Origin: an uncultured Lachnospiraceae bacterium
GTDB taxonomy: Bacteria; Bacillota; Clostridia; Lachnospirales; Lachnospiraceae
Length of the DNA: 64,000 nucleotides
Direction of reading: 5' to 3'
NCBI GenBank assembly: GCA_902476265.1
Contig: CABSCP010000014.1
Coordinates: 20,584-84,583, forward strand
The notes under the pieces are model-generated. The model searched no databases. It worked only from the letters and a program-made list of their open reading frames with translations, and was not told where the DNA came from. A program made the position numbers and the translations under genes. The number at the start of each line of letters is the position of its first letter. The stretch's first letter is position 1. Positions 49,872 through 58,506 of the stretch are shown here, piece by piece.

Positions 49872-51236
49872 ATGATCAATATATATGAAGTGACAGAAAC
49901 CAATAAGATGGTGGAAAAGGAGAATCTGGACGTCCGCACCATCACCATGGGCATCAGCCTGCTGGATTGCATTGACGCAGATCTTTCCGCCTGCCTGGAT
50001 AAAATTTATAAGAAGATCACCGAATCCGCAAAAGATCTGGTGAAAACCGGGGACGAAATCGCCCAGGAGTTCGGCGTGCCCATCGTCAACAAGAGGATTT
50101 CCGTCACCCCCATCGCCCTGGTGGGCGGAGCGGCCTGCAGAACGGTCGAAGATTTTGCAAAAATCGCAGAAGTAATGGACCGCGCGGCCCACGAAGTGGG
50201 CGTTAACTTCATTGGCGGCTATTCCGCCATGGTGAGCAAGGGGATGACTCCGGCGGACGAGCTTTTGATCCGTTCCATCCCGCTGGCACTTTCTAAGACA
50301 GAGCGGGTCTGCAGCTCCGTCAATGTGGGATCCACCCGCTGCGGCATCAACATGGATGCGGTGAAGCTGATGGGAGAAATGATCAAAGAGACGGCGGAAT
50401 ATACCAAGGAAAACGATTCCCTGGGCTGCGCTAAACTGGTGGTGTTCTGCAACGCTCCGGACGACAATCCGTTCATGGCGGGCGCGTTCCACGGCGTGAC
50501 GGAAGCTGACCGCATCATCAATGTGGGCGTCAGCGGCCCCGGTGTGGTGAAGACCGCGCTGGAAAAAGTGCGCGGAGAGAATTTTGAAGTGTTGTGTGAA
50601 ACCATTAAAAAGACCGCCTTCAAGGTGACCCGTGTAGGACAGCTGGTGGCCAAAGAAGCGTCCAAACGGCTGGGTGTGCCTTTTGGCATCGTGGATCTTT
50701 CTCTGGCGCCCACGCCGGCCATCGGGGATTCCGTGGCGGATATTTTGTGTGAAATCGGCCTGGAACATGCGGGCGCGCCGGGCACCACGGCGGCGCTGGC
50801 ACTGTTAAACGACCAGGTGAAAAAGGGCGGCGTCATGGCCTCCTCTTATGTGGGCGGTTTGAGCGGCGCATTCATCCCGGTGAGCGAAGATCAGGGGATG
50901 ATCGATGCGGTGACGGCGGGCGCCCTGACCATCGAAAAACTGGAAGCCATGACCTGTGTCTGCTCCGTGGGTCTTGACATGATCGCCATCCCCGGAGATA
51001 CGAAGGCAGCCACCATTTCCGGCATCATTGCGGATGAGATGGCCATCGGCATGATCAATCAGAAAACCACGGCCGTGCGCCTGATTCCCGTGATCGGCAA
51101 AGACGTTGGCGAAACCGTGGAATTCGGCGGACTGTTGGGCTATGCACCCATCATGCCGGTGAACCGGTTTTCCTGTGATGCTTTCGTCAATCGCGGAGGA
51201 AGGATTCCCGCGCCGATCCACAGTTTTAAAAATTAA
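49872..51236 (+). CDS. PFL/DUF711 family protein (UPF0210)
   Basis: A 454-residue protein of the DUF711 family, related in fold to pyruvate formate-lyase-like enzymes. Recognisable segments include VRTITMGISLLDCID, VNFIGGYSAMVSKG, STRCGINMDAVKLMGE, VSGPGVVKTALEK and VDLSLAPTPAIGDSVADILCEIGLE. The reaction is not established. It pairs with the ACT protein upstream, which may regulate it. The next gene is on the other strand, six bases from the stop, and no terminator is visible between them. Confidence 0.88.
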   Translation: MINIYEVTETNKMVEKENLDVRTITMGISLLDCIDADLSACLDKIYKKITESAKDLVKTGDEIAQEFGVPIVNKRISVTPIALVGGAACRTVEDFAKIAEVMDRAAHEVGVNFIGGYSAMVSKGMTPADELLIRSIPLALSKTERVCSSVNVGSTRCGINMDAVKLMGEMIKETAEYTKENDSLGCAKLVVFCNAPDDNPFMAGAFHGVTEADRIINVGVSGPGVVKTALEKVRGENFEVLCETIKKTAFKVTRVGQLVAKEASKRLGVPFGIVDLSLAPTPAIGDSVADILCEIGLEHAGAPGTTAALALLNDQVKKGGVMASSYVGGLSGAFIPVSEDQGMIDAVTAGALTIEKLEAMTCVCSVGLDMIAIPGDTKAATISGIIADEMAIGMINQKTTAVRLIPVIGKDVGETVEFGGLLGYAPIMPVNRFSCDAFVNRGGRIPAPIHSFKN

Positions 51237-51242
51237 TTCGGC

Positions 51243-52496
51243 TTACAGAATGCAGATCTGTCTGGTATATTCATTACGGGGGACACACCCTGTTTTGGCG
51301 GCCAGCGCGCTTTCATAAAGATGGGCTGCCAGGATATCTTTTTGAAGCATCCGGGCCGGAACGCCGGACAGCATCCGGTCTGCATCCGCCAGTTTAGATA
51401 ACATCGGAATGCCGCTGTTTTTCTTGAGAGAGGAAAGCAGCGGCATTGCTGTTTTCCGAAAGCCCAGAATCCGGGCATAAGGGACATAATCCTGTTCCCG
51501 GGCCGCCTGCAGCTGATCCGCTGACAGGGAGAGCAGGATGCGCAAAAGCGCCCGGCTGATTCTGCTATAAGTTAACTCTTTGGTTTTTAGTCTCGCGCAC
51601 AAATCTTCCCAGTCCGTAAAGGACAGCTGGTTTTTTAGAAGCTTATCGGACAGTTCCCGGCTCACATCCGCAAAATGCTGATAGCCTCTCGGAGCTTCCG
51701 TCAGCAGACGGCAGCGCAGCTCCTTCGTGAAATCCCCTGAACAGAGGAAAGCGTTTTGGTCAAAAAGAGGACCCCAGAGAGAATGCAGGTTTTCCGGAAT
51801 AAACGGAGCAATCCTGGCGCGGAAAAAATCGGAATCGGCTCTGTAAACCGCATTGCGGATCGCCTGTGCGGAAGAAAAGACGGTGTCCAGGGAATCGTCA
51901 TGATATCCGGCCCCCTCTCTTTTTATGGTCACAGGGCGGATAGAACTTTTCCGGCGCAGGAGGGCAGCGCAGTATTCCAGCCCCAGAATATTGTTGGGAT
52001 CGGAAAAAAAGCAGTCGGGCAAGGGCTCGTCAGAGAAGGAGGCGGAACAGCTTTTCAGTGCCTCGGCCCGGGCGCCGGGGAAAGAAGCGCCCTGCTTTAA
52101 ACGCTCTTTTAATACTGCTTTAAACGGTTCAGGCTCTTCTGTGAGAAGAGCGGCAGCCCGACGGAACGGGCCGATGTCCCCCCATTCGCTGCCAAAGCTT
52201 AAGAAATCCACACAGCCCAGCTGATCCAGCAGAGAAACCGCGCCTGCGGCAAAATCTCCGGCGCTTCCCGCGGCGAAATAGACCGGAAGCTCCAAAACCA
52301 GATCTGCTCCGCCCATAAGCGCCATTTTCGTCCGCAAATGTTTATCCAAAAGGGCCGGCGCGCCTCTCTGTACGAAGTCGCCGCTCATCACGGCGATGAC
52401 ATAATCAGCTCCGGTCACTTCCCGGGTGCGCTGGATATGAAATGCGTGTCCGCAGTGAAAAGGGTTATATTCTACGATAATTCCGGCTGTTTTCAT
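51243..52496 (-). CDS. tmcAL: tRNA(Met) cytidine acetate ligase TmcAL
   Basis: A 417-residue nucleotidyltransferase-fold protein. The opening VEYNPFHCGHAFHIQ holds the HxGH adenylation motif. MSGDFVQRGAPALLDK and ELPVYFAAGSAGDFAAGAV are typical of the YlbM/TmcAL family, which uses acetate and ATP to acetylate the wobble cytidine (ac4C34) of elongator tRNA-Met. It uses acetate as substrate and lies beside pta-ackA, transcribed divergently, a pairing that is suggestive but may be accidental. Confidence 0.92.
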   Translation of the reverse strand: MKTAGIIVEYNPFHCGHAFHIQRTREVTGADYVIAVMSGDFVQRGAPALLDKHLRTKMALMGGADLVLELPVYFAAGSAGDFAAGAVSLLDQLGCVDFLSFGSEWGDIGPFRRAAALLTEEPEPFKAVLKERLKQGASFPGARAEALKSCSASFSDEPLPDCFFSDPNNILGLEYCAALLRRKSSIRPVTIKREGAGYHDDSLDTVFSSAQAIRNAVYRADSDFFRARIAPFIPENLHSLWGPLFDQNAFLCSGDFTKELRCRLLTEAPRGYQHFADVSRELSDKLLKNQLSFTDWEDLCARLKTKELTYSRISRALLRILLSLSADQLQAAREQDYVPYARILGFRKTAMPLLSSLKKNSGIPMLSKLADADRMLSGVPARMLQKDILAAHLYESALAAKTGCVPRNEYTRQICIL

Positions 52497-52622
52497 AAAT
52501 TCTCCTGTTTAAAAGCATCTTTTTGATCCATAATGATATCTATAGGATAGCATCAAACGGTAATTTAAACAAGATTTCAGAAGATGTGCCTTATTTTGTG
52601 CAATATTTTCAAGAAAAATTCC

Positions 52623-52722
52623 TTGTATGCGGCATATAAAATGGTATAATTTACTTATGTTGAAAACACGGGATGTTTTCGGAAGCATACTCATGGTCTG
52701 AACCATGGTGTAAGAGCTTACA
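52623..52722 (+). promoter_or_regulatory. pta promoter and structured leader
   Basis: TTGTAT (52623-52628) and TATAAT (52645-52650) are 16 bases apart. The leader then contains three consecutive hairpins: GAAAACA/TGTTTTC (52662-52680), CATGGT/ACCATG with loop CTGA (52692-52707), and TGTAAG/CTTACA (52709-52722). No T run follows, so a stability or translational element is more likely than an attenuator. Confidence 0.6.
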
Positions 52723-52762
52723 TAGTGAAGGCCGGAGAAGGTAACTTGAAAGGAGAAGGGGT

Positions 52763-53764
52763 ATGTCTTATATTGACATTATCAAAGAAAAGGCGAGAGC
52801 CGACAGAAAAACGATCGTATTGCCGGAAACCAATGACAAAAGGACACTGATTGCAGCCTCCCATATCATTGAGGAAGGGATTGCTGATATTATCATGGTC
52901 GGGAACGAAGAGAAGATCATGGATGGGGCCGGATGGCTGGAAGTTGATCTGACAGGGGTGAAAGTAGTGGATCCCCGACTCTGTGAGAAACTGGATGAAT
53001 ATGTGCAGCTTTTATATGAAACCAGAAAGCATAAAGGGATGACGCCTGAAAAAGCCAGGGAGATCCTGCTGAATGACAATCTGACCTTCGGCGTTATCAT
53101 GGTAAAGGCAAATGACGCGGACGGTATGGTGGCGGGCGCATGTCATGCCACAGCGGATACGCTCCGTCCCGCCCTGCAGATTTTAAAGACGGCGCCCGGG
53201 GTAAAGCTGGTATCCGGTTTCTTCATTCTGGATGTGCCCAACTGTGAATACGGGGAGAACGGAACGTTTCTGTTCGCAGACTGCGGCCTGAACCAGGATC
53301 CTACGGCGGAAGAGCTGGCGGCCATTGCGGATACCAGTGCAAAGAGCTTTAAGACGCTGGTAGGGGTAAAGCCCATCATCGCGCTGTTATCCCATTCCAC
53401 CAAAGGCAGCGCAAAGCATCCTCTGGTGGACAAAGTGGTGAAGGCAGTGGAAATTGCCCATGAACAGTATCCCGGCCTGACACTGGACGGGGAACTGCAG
53501 ACAGACGCCGCGCTGGTGCCTCAGGTGGCGAAATCCAAAGCGCCCGGCAGTGAGGTTGCAGGCAAAGCCAACGTCCTGATTTTCCCGAATCTGGACTGTG
53601 GCAATATCGGTTACAAACTGGTTCAGAGACTGGCGAAGGCGGAGGCTTACGGGCCTATGCTTCAGGGGATTGCAAAGCCGGTCAACGATCTGTCCAGAGG
53701 ATGTTCCTGGGAAGATATTGTAGGGGTAGTAGCGCTGACAGCCGTACAGGCGCAGCTTTTATAA
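52763..53764 (+). CDS. pta: Phosphate acetyltransferase
   Basis: A 333-residue enzyme that converts acetyl-CoA and phosphate to acetyl phosphate. It is the short form without the N-terminal regulatory domains of proteobacterial Pta. Motifs: RKTIVLPETNDKRTLIAA, FGVIMVKANDADGMVAGACH, KLVSGFFIL, ALLSHSTKGSAKHP, DGELQTDAALVP and NVLIFPNLDCGNIGYKLVQR. It is followed by ackA, together the main ATP-yielding acetate route. Confidence 0.96.
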   Translation: MSYIDIIKEKARADRKTIVLPETNDKRTLIAASHIIEEGIADIIMVGNEEKIMDGAGWLEVDLTGVKVVDPRLCEKLDEYVQLLYETRKHKGMTPEKAREILLNDNLTFGVIMVKANDADGMVAGACHATADTLRPALQILKTAPGVKLVSGFFILDVPNCEYGENGTFLFADCGLNQDPTAEELAAIADTSAKSFKTLVGVKPIIALLSHSTKGSAKHPLVDKVVKAVEIAHEQYPGLTLDGELQTDAALVPQVAKSKAPGSEVAGKANVLIFPNLDCGNIGYKLVQRLAKAEAYGPMLQGIAKPVNDLSRGCSWEDIVGVVALTAVQAQLL

Positions 53765-53799
53765 AGAAAATTTGTAAAAAAATTGGGGGTTACAAAAAA

Positions 53800-55005
53800 A
53801 TGAATATTTTAGTGATTAACTGCGGCAGTTCTTCTTTGAAATTCCAGCTGATCGACGCGGAAACGGAAGAATTGACAGCGAAAGGATTATGTGAGAGAAT
53901 TGGGATTAACGGCGGGCAGATCAGTTTCACGCCTGCCGGCGGTGAAAAGATCAAGCGGAAAGTGGAGATGGCGGACCATAAGGAAGCCATCCGTCTGGTG
54001 CTGGAAGCTCTCACCGATGAAAAGACGGGCGTTGTGAAGGATCTTTCCGAAATCGGGGCGGTGGGACACCGCATTGTCCATGGCGGAGAGAATTTTTCCC
54101 GGGCTACCCTGATCACACCTGAGGTGAAGAAAGCGATTGCGGATTGTTGTGAACTGGCTCCGCTGCACAATCCTGCGAATCTGATCGGGATTGAAGCGTG
54201 TGAAGCGCTCATGCCGGGCGTGCCTATGGCGGCGGTATTCGATACAGCTTTCCATCAGACGATGCCGGAAGAGGCTTATCTGTACGGCATCCCTTATCAC
54301 TACTATGAGGATTACCGGATCAGAAGGTACGGTTTTCACGGTACCAGTCACGATTACGTGTCCAAACGCGCGGCCGGGATGATGGGAAAGCCCTATGAAG
54401 AGTTAAAGATCATCGTCTGCCATCTGGGCAACGGCGCGTCCGTTTCGGCTGTGAAGAACGGCAGATGTGTGGATACTTCCATGGGCCTGACTCCTTTGGA
54501 GGGGCTGATTATGGGAACCAGAAGCGGTGATGTGGATCCCGCCATTCTGGAGTTTATCGCTCATAAGGAAGGCAAGTCCATTGATGAAATTATGACAATA
54601 TTAAATAAGGAATCCGGCGTACTCGGGCTTTCCGGCGGCTTTTCTTCCGATTTCAGAGATCTGGAAGAGGCATATGAGCAGGGAAATCCGGCAGCAGTGA
54701 GGGCCCTAAAGGCTTATGCGCTTCGCACAGCCAAGTATATCGGCTCTTATGTAGCGGCGATGAACGGCGTGGATGTGATTTGTTTTACCGCTGGAGTGGG
54801 GGAAAACAGCCCCATAATGCGTGATATGATCTGCAACGATTACCTGGGATATCTGGGGATCGAGCTGAATGAAGAGGCAAATCATAAACGCGGGGAAGAC
54901 ATTGAGATCACAACTGCTGCATCGAAAACAAAAGTGCTCGTGATTCCGACCAACGAAGAGCTGGCTATCGCAAGACAGACCTATGCCCTTGTAAAACAGG
55001 GCTGA
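53800..55005 (+). CDS. ackA: Acetate kinase
   Basis: A 401-residue ASKHA-fold kinase that makes ATP and acetate from acetyl phosphate. Motifs: NILVINCGSSSLKFQ, GHRIVHGGE, AVFDTAFHQTMP, YRIRRYGFHGTSHDYVS and CHLGNGASVSAVKNG, and FTAGVGENSPIMR. The ATG at 53800 follows GGGGGT by about ten bases. Cotranscribed with pta, 35 bases upstream. Confidence 0.97.
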   Translation: MNILVINCGSSSLKFQLIDAETEELTAKGLCERIGINGGQISFTPAGGEKIKRKVEMADHKEAIRLVLEALTDEKTGVVKDLSEIGAVGHRIVHGGENFSRATLITPEVKKAIADCCELAPLHNPANLIGIEACEALMPGVPMAAVFDTAFHQTMPEEAYLYGIPYHYYEDYRIRRYGFHGTSHDYVSKRAAGMMGKPYEELKIIVCHLGNGASVSAVKNGRCVDTSMGLTPLEGLIMGTRSGDVDPAILEFIAHKEGKSIDEIMTILNKESGVLGLSGGFSSDFRDLEEAYEQGNPAAVRALKAYALRTAKYIGSYVAAMNGVDVICFTAGVGENSPIMRDMICNDYLGYLGIELNEEANHKRGEDIEITTAASKTKVLVIPTNEELAIARQTYALVKQG

Positions 55006-55064
55006 GACGGATATGTCCGTTTATGGAATGAAATGCGTCCGCCGGTCATAAAAATAAAGGACGG

Positions 55065-56495
55065 ATGATGAAAATGGCAGGAATCGGAATGGAAAATCTG
55101 GTAGGATTGAATACGCTCGTATTTAGCAGCCTGGAGTTTCTGTTCCGATACCTGCCGCTTTTTTTAATTGTATTTTTCCTGGTTCCGGATAAATATAAAA
55201 ATTTTGTGTTATTCTCATTCAGCATTATTTTATATGGATTGGGGGAGCCTTTTTATGTGTTCCTGCTTTTGGGAATGACGGTGGTGAATTATCTGTTCGG
55301 GCGGAGTATGCAGGAGCGGCCTGCGGTTTCCGATTTTATGAGGAATAAATGGGAAGGCAGGCGCAGGAAAAAATGGTTCATACTGGCTGTCGCCTGCAAT
55401 GTTTTGCTTTTGCTGTATTTTAAACTGTCAAATGCTTTTGATGCAAACTTCCTTCTTCCTGCGGGAATCAGTTTTTACATTTTTAAAAGTATTTCCTATC
55501 TGGCGGATGTTTACAGAGAAGAAACCGAGACGGAACAATCTTTTCTGCGCTTCGGCGCTTATCTGTGCATGTTTCCCCAGATCGTTTCCGGCCCTATCAT
55601 GCGTTACAATGATGCGCTGGAAGGGCTGCAGTTTGGCGTTTTCAAACTGTCGAAGGCAGAGGACGGATTAAAGATGATTGTGGTAGGACTGGGAGCAAAG
55701 GTCCTTTTGGCGGATCGTCTGGGCATTCTGTGGAATGATATGCGGACCATCGGTTTTGAAAGCATATCCACACCGCTGGCATGGCTGGGAGCCGTATCCT
55801 ATTCCCTGCAGCTGTATTTTGACTTCGCCGGCTATTCGCTGATTGCCATCGGAATCGGCGAAATGATCGGGCTTCCTGTGATTAAAAACTTTGATCAGCC
55901 TTATTCCTCCCGTTCGGTCAGCGAGTTTTACAGAAGATGGCATATGACGCTGGGCAGCTGGTTTAGGGATTACATTTACATTCCCATGGGCGGAAACAGG
56001 AAAGGAACCGCAAGAACAGTGTTCAATCTGCTGATCGTCTGGGCGCTGACCGGCTTTTGGCATGGCGGCAGCATAAACTTCGTGATCTGGGGCCTGGTTC
56101 TGGGGCTTTTGATCATAGTGGAGAAGTTGTGGCTGGGAGATTTTTTGAAACGGCACAGAGTGTTTTCCCATCTGTATGTGCTGTTTGTGATTCCTCTGAC
56201 ATGGATGATCTTTGCCATTCCGTCCCTGCATGATATGGGCGTCTATTTTGCAAGACTGTTCCCTTTCTTTGGAATCGGCACAGCGGTGAATCCGGGCGAT
56301 TTCATAAAGGAACTCATTATTTTTGCACCTGTGCTTGCGGGCGGCATCCTGTTCTGTGTTCCGTCGGTATGCAGCTGGACTGTAAAACATAAGCGGAACA
56401 CCGGAGTGATCGTGGCCCTGGCATTTGTTTTCTGGTTTGCGGTATACCGGATGGCGAATGAAGTGAACAATCCTTTTATGTATGCAAATTTTTAA
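55065..56495 (+). CDS. MBOAT family O-acyltransferase (AlgI/PatA-like)
   Basis: A 476-residue membrane protein with about 11 helices. It has the MBOAT signature FYRRWHMTLGSWFRDYIYIPMGG and the conserved His in TGFWHGGSINFVIWG. In the AlgI/DltB/PatA group such proteins pass acyl, usually acetyl, groups across the membrane to cell-surface polymers. It is followed by an SGNH hydrolase-like gene, the usual partner that completes the transfer outside. Placed directly after pta-ackA, although a separate function is likely. Confidence 0.9.
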   Translation: MMKMAGIGMENLVGLNTLVFSSLEFLFRYLPLFLIVFFLVPDKYKNFVLFSFSIILYGLGEPFYVFLLLGMTVVNYLFGRSMQERPAVSDFMRNKWEGRRRKKWFILAVACNVLLLLYFKLSNAFDANFLLPAGISFYIFKSISYLADVYREETETEQSFLRFGAYLCMFPQIVSGPIMRYNDALEGLQFGVFKLSKAEDGLKMIVVGLGAKVLLADRLGILWNDMRTIGFESISTPLAWLGAVSYSLQLYFDFAGYSLIAIGIGEMIGLPVIKNFDQPYSSRSVSEFYRRWHMTLGSWFRDYIYIPMGGNRKGTARTVFNLLIVWALTGFWHGGSINFVIWGLVLGLLIIVEKLWLGDFLKRHRVFSHLYVLFVIPLTWMIFAIPSLHDMGVYFARLFPFFGIGTAVNPGDFIKELIIFAPVLAGGILFCVPSVCSWTVKHKRNTGVIVALAFVFWFAVYRMANEVNNPFMYANF

Positions 56496-56522
56496 AACAG
56501 CGGAAGTGAGAAAAAAGTATAG

Positions 56523-57539
56523 ATGAAATTATGGAAAAAATGTCCGCTGCTCCTCATTCTGGCAGTCAGCGGCCTGATCCTGGGTGTGACCGGGGCAGCG
56601 AATAAAAACGGGGTCTACCGGGAATATCAGGGAAAGAACGTCATGACACCTGCATTGGCCGCAGTTTTTGCAGGCGCAAAAAACGGGGATTTTCCCTGGT
56701 CCCAGACAGAAGGACTGGATGCTATGGCCGATCTTTCGGATGGCGGGGATAAAGACCGTCAGCAAGCGGCTGCAGACGAGAGCGGAGATTCTGCAGCGGT
56801 GGAAAAGAAGCCCGGAAAAGACCAGGCTCAGGAGATAGCGGACGGGCTGCAGGAGACAAAACAGGAAGTACAAGAGTCGGAGCAGGAAAGCAGAGAACCT
56901 GAAGAAACGACGGCAGAAGCAGAAGAACAAACCTATTCCTTTACCAGAGTGGAAGAGGATTATTTTGACGATGCCCTTTTCATCGGGGATTCCAGAACCC
57001 AGGGAATGCTGGAATACGGCGGCCTGGAGGACAGGGCGACCTTTTATTGCAAGACATCTTTGACCGTATATGATCTTTTTAAAAAGGATAAGGCATTCAT
57101 CAAAGAGGACGGAAGGAAACTGACGCTGACGGAAGCCTTAACAGAGCATCAGTTCGGCAAAATTTATCTGATGGTCGGCATCAACGAGATGGGTACCGGA
57201 ACGCCGGAATCCTTCTTTGAAGAATACGCCAGGGCGGTGTTTCAAATACAAAAGCTGCAGCCGGACGCCATTATTTTTGTACAGGGCATCATGCGGGTGG
57301 CCGGAGAAAAAAATGCTTCCGACCCGATTTTTAATAATACCAACATCAACATCCGGAATGTAGAGATCCAGACGCTGGCCGATAACAGGGACATTTTTTA
57401 TATTGATGTCAATGAAGCAGTCTGCGATGAAAACGGCAACCTGCACGATGACTGGACTTTTGACCAGATCCATCTGCAGGCAAAATACTATCAGGTATGG
57501 AAAGAATTCCTGCTGGACCACGGAATCGTGCGGGAATAA
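56523..57539 (+). CDS. SGNH/GDSL hydrolase-like exported protein, partner of the MBOAT
   Basis: A 338-residue protein with an N-terminal membrane anchor or signal (LLLILAVSGLILGVTG), a low-complexity acidic linker (about 75-140, rich in Glu and Gln), and an SGNH domain: FIGDSRTQGM (Ser), LMVGINEMG (Asn) and DQIHLQ (Asp/His) near the C-terminus. This places the catalytic domain outside the cell. With the MBOAT 28 bases upstream it resembles PatA/PatB or AlgI/AlgX-type O-acetylation machines for wall or exopolysaccharide. The polymer is unknown. Confidence 0.87.
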   Translation: MKLWKKCPLLLILAVSGLILGVTGAANKNGVYREYQGKNVMTPALAAVFAGAKNGDFPWSQTEGLDAMADLSDGGDKDRQQAAADESGDSAAVEKKPGKDQAQEIADGLQETKQEVQESEQESREPEETTAEAEEQTYSFTRVEEDYFDDALFIGDSRTQGMLEYGGLEDRATFYCKTSLTVYDLFKKDKAFIKEDGRKLTLTEALTEHQFGKIYLMVGINEMGTGTPESFFEEYARAVFQIQKLQPDAIIFVQGIMRVAGEKNASDPIFNNTNINIRNVEIQTLADNRDIFYIDVNEAVCDENGNLHDDWTFDQIHLQAKYYQVWKEFLLDHGIVRE

Positions 57540-57574
57540 AAACAAACGATACACGATAATCGCATAATTTTTTC

Positions 57575-57603
57575 TTGACAAACCCCGGGTGACTATGTAT
57601 AAT
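57575..57603 (+). promoter_or_regulatory. Consensus promoter of the DUF177-rpmF operon
   Basis: TTGACA (57575-57580) and TATAAT (57598-57603), perfect hexamers, 17 bases apart. Confidence 0.9.
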
Positions 57604-57658
57604 CAATGAAGTGTGGACGGAATCTGTTCTGATTTTGTCCAACCGTTAGGAGTATGCT

Positions 57659-58183
57659 ATGTTAGTGAATTTAACAGATGTTTTTACATCCGATGGCAGG
57701 ACCGTTACAAAGGAGATCCCGAATGCAGTTACGCAGGTAAAGTATGAGGGTGTGACATTCCCGGTGAAGGACTGCAGTGTGTTGTCATTAAGGCTCACCA
57801 ACACCGCCTCTAAGAAGGTTCTGGTGGAGGCAGCGCTGAAGATGACCGTGGTTCTTGCCTGTGACAGATGCCTGAGAGAAGTGGAGCATCCCTTTGACCT
57901 GCAGATTGCAAGAGAGGTGATATCGCCGGAAAAGGCGAAACCTGAGGATCTGGAGGAGCAGGACGCATTCATGGAAGGTTATGAGCTTAATATAGATAAC
58001 CTGATCGAAAATGAGATTATGACAAGCTGGCCTATGAAGGTGTTGTGCAGACCAGACTGCAAGGGACTTTGTCCTGTCTGCGGGAAGGATTTGAACACGG
58101 GAGCGTGCGGCTGCGATACTTTCGTTCCTGATCCGAGGATGGCGGCAATTATGGATGTCTTTAACGCGAATAAGGAGGTGTAA
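57659..58183 (+). CDS. DUF177 (YceD-like) protein
   Basis: A 174-residue protein of the DUF177 family, which is linked to 23S rRNA accumulation and nearly always precedes rpmF. A first CxxC (VLACDRCLREV) and a second cluster (GLCPVCGKDLNTGACGC) suggest a zinc site. FEATURES of position: strong promoter upstream, rpmF two bases downstream. The molecular role is not firmly established. Confidence 0.9.
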   Translation: MLVNLTDVFTSDGRTVTKEIPNAVTQVKYEGVTFPVKDCSVLSLRLTNTASKKVLVEAALKMTVVLACDRCLREVEHPFDLQIAREVISPEKAKPEDLEEQDAFMEGYELNIDNLIENEIMTSWPMKVLCRPDCKGLCPVCGKDLNTGACGCDTFVPDPRMAAIMDVFNANKEV

Positions 58184-58185
58184 CG

Positions 58186-58368
58186 ATGTCTATCTGTCCT
58201 AAGAATAAGTCTTCCAAGTCCAGAAGAGATAAGAGAAGAGCGAACTGGAAAATGAGCGCACCTACACTGGTGAAATGCAGCAAATGCGGCGCACTGATGA
58301 TGCCTCACAGAGTCTGCAGGGCTTGTGGTTCTTACAATAAGCGCGAAATCGTTAAGGTTGAGGCTTAA
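58186..58368 (+). CDS. rpmF: 50S ribosomal protein L32
   Basis: A 60-residue basic protein, start CPKNKSSKSRRDKRRANW, with the zinc-binding CSKC and CRAC pairs, so it is the zinc-requiring form. Perfect AAGGAGG precedes the start. It lies between DUF177 and plsX, a widely conserved order that couples ribosome and fatty-acid/phospholipid genes. Confidence 0.97.
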   Translation: MSICPKNKSSKSRRDKRRANWKMSAPTLVKCSKCGALMMPHRVCRACGSYNKREIVKVEA

Positions 58369-58390
58369 TAACAGCTGAAAGCAGAAGCAA

Positions 58391-58424
58391 AAGACTTCCG
58401 GAATGTTGCCGGAGGTCTTTTTTT
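58391..58424 (+). terminator. Terminator after rpmF
   Basis: Eleven-base arms AAGACTTCCGG (58391-58401) and CCGGAGGTCTT (58409-58419), one wobble, then a T run. Confidence 0.9.
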
Positions 58425-58425
58425 C

Positions 58426-58454
58426 TTGATTTTTACAGCGTATTTTAGTATGAT
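58426..58454 (+). promoter_or_regulatory. plsX promoter
   Basis: TTGATT (58426-58431) and TATGAT (58449-58454), 17 bases apart; 52 bases before plsX. No FapR-type site was evident. Confidence 0.6.
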
Positions 58455-58506
58455 AAGTAATAGCGTATATTTATGAAACGATGGTTGGAAAGGACTGGTT
58501 ATTGGG

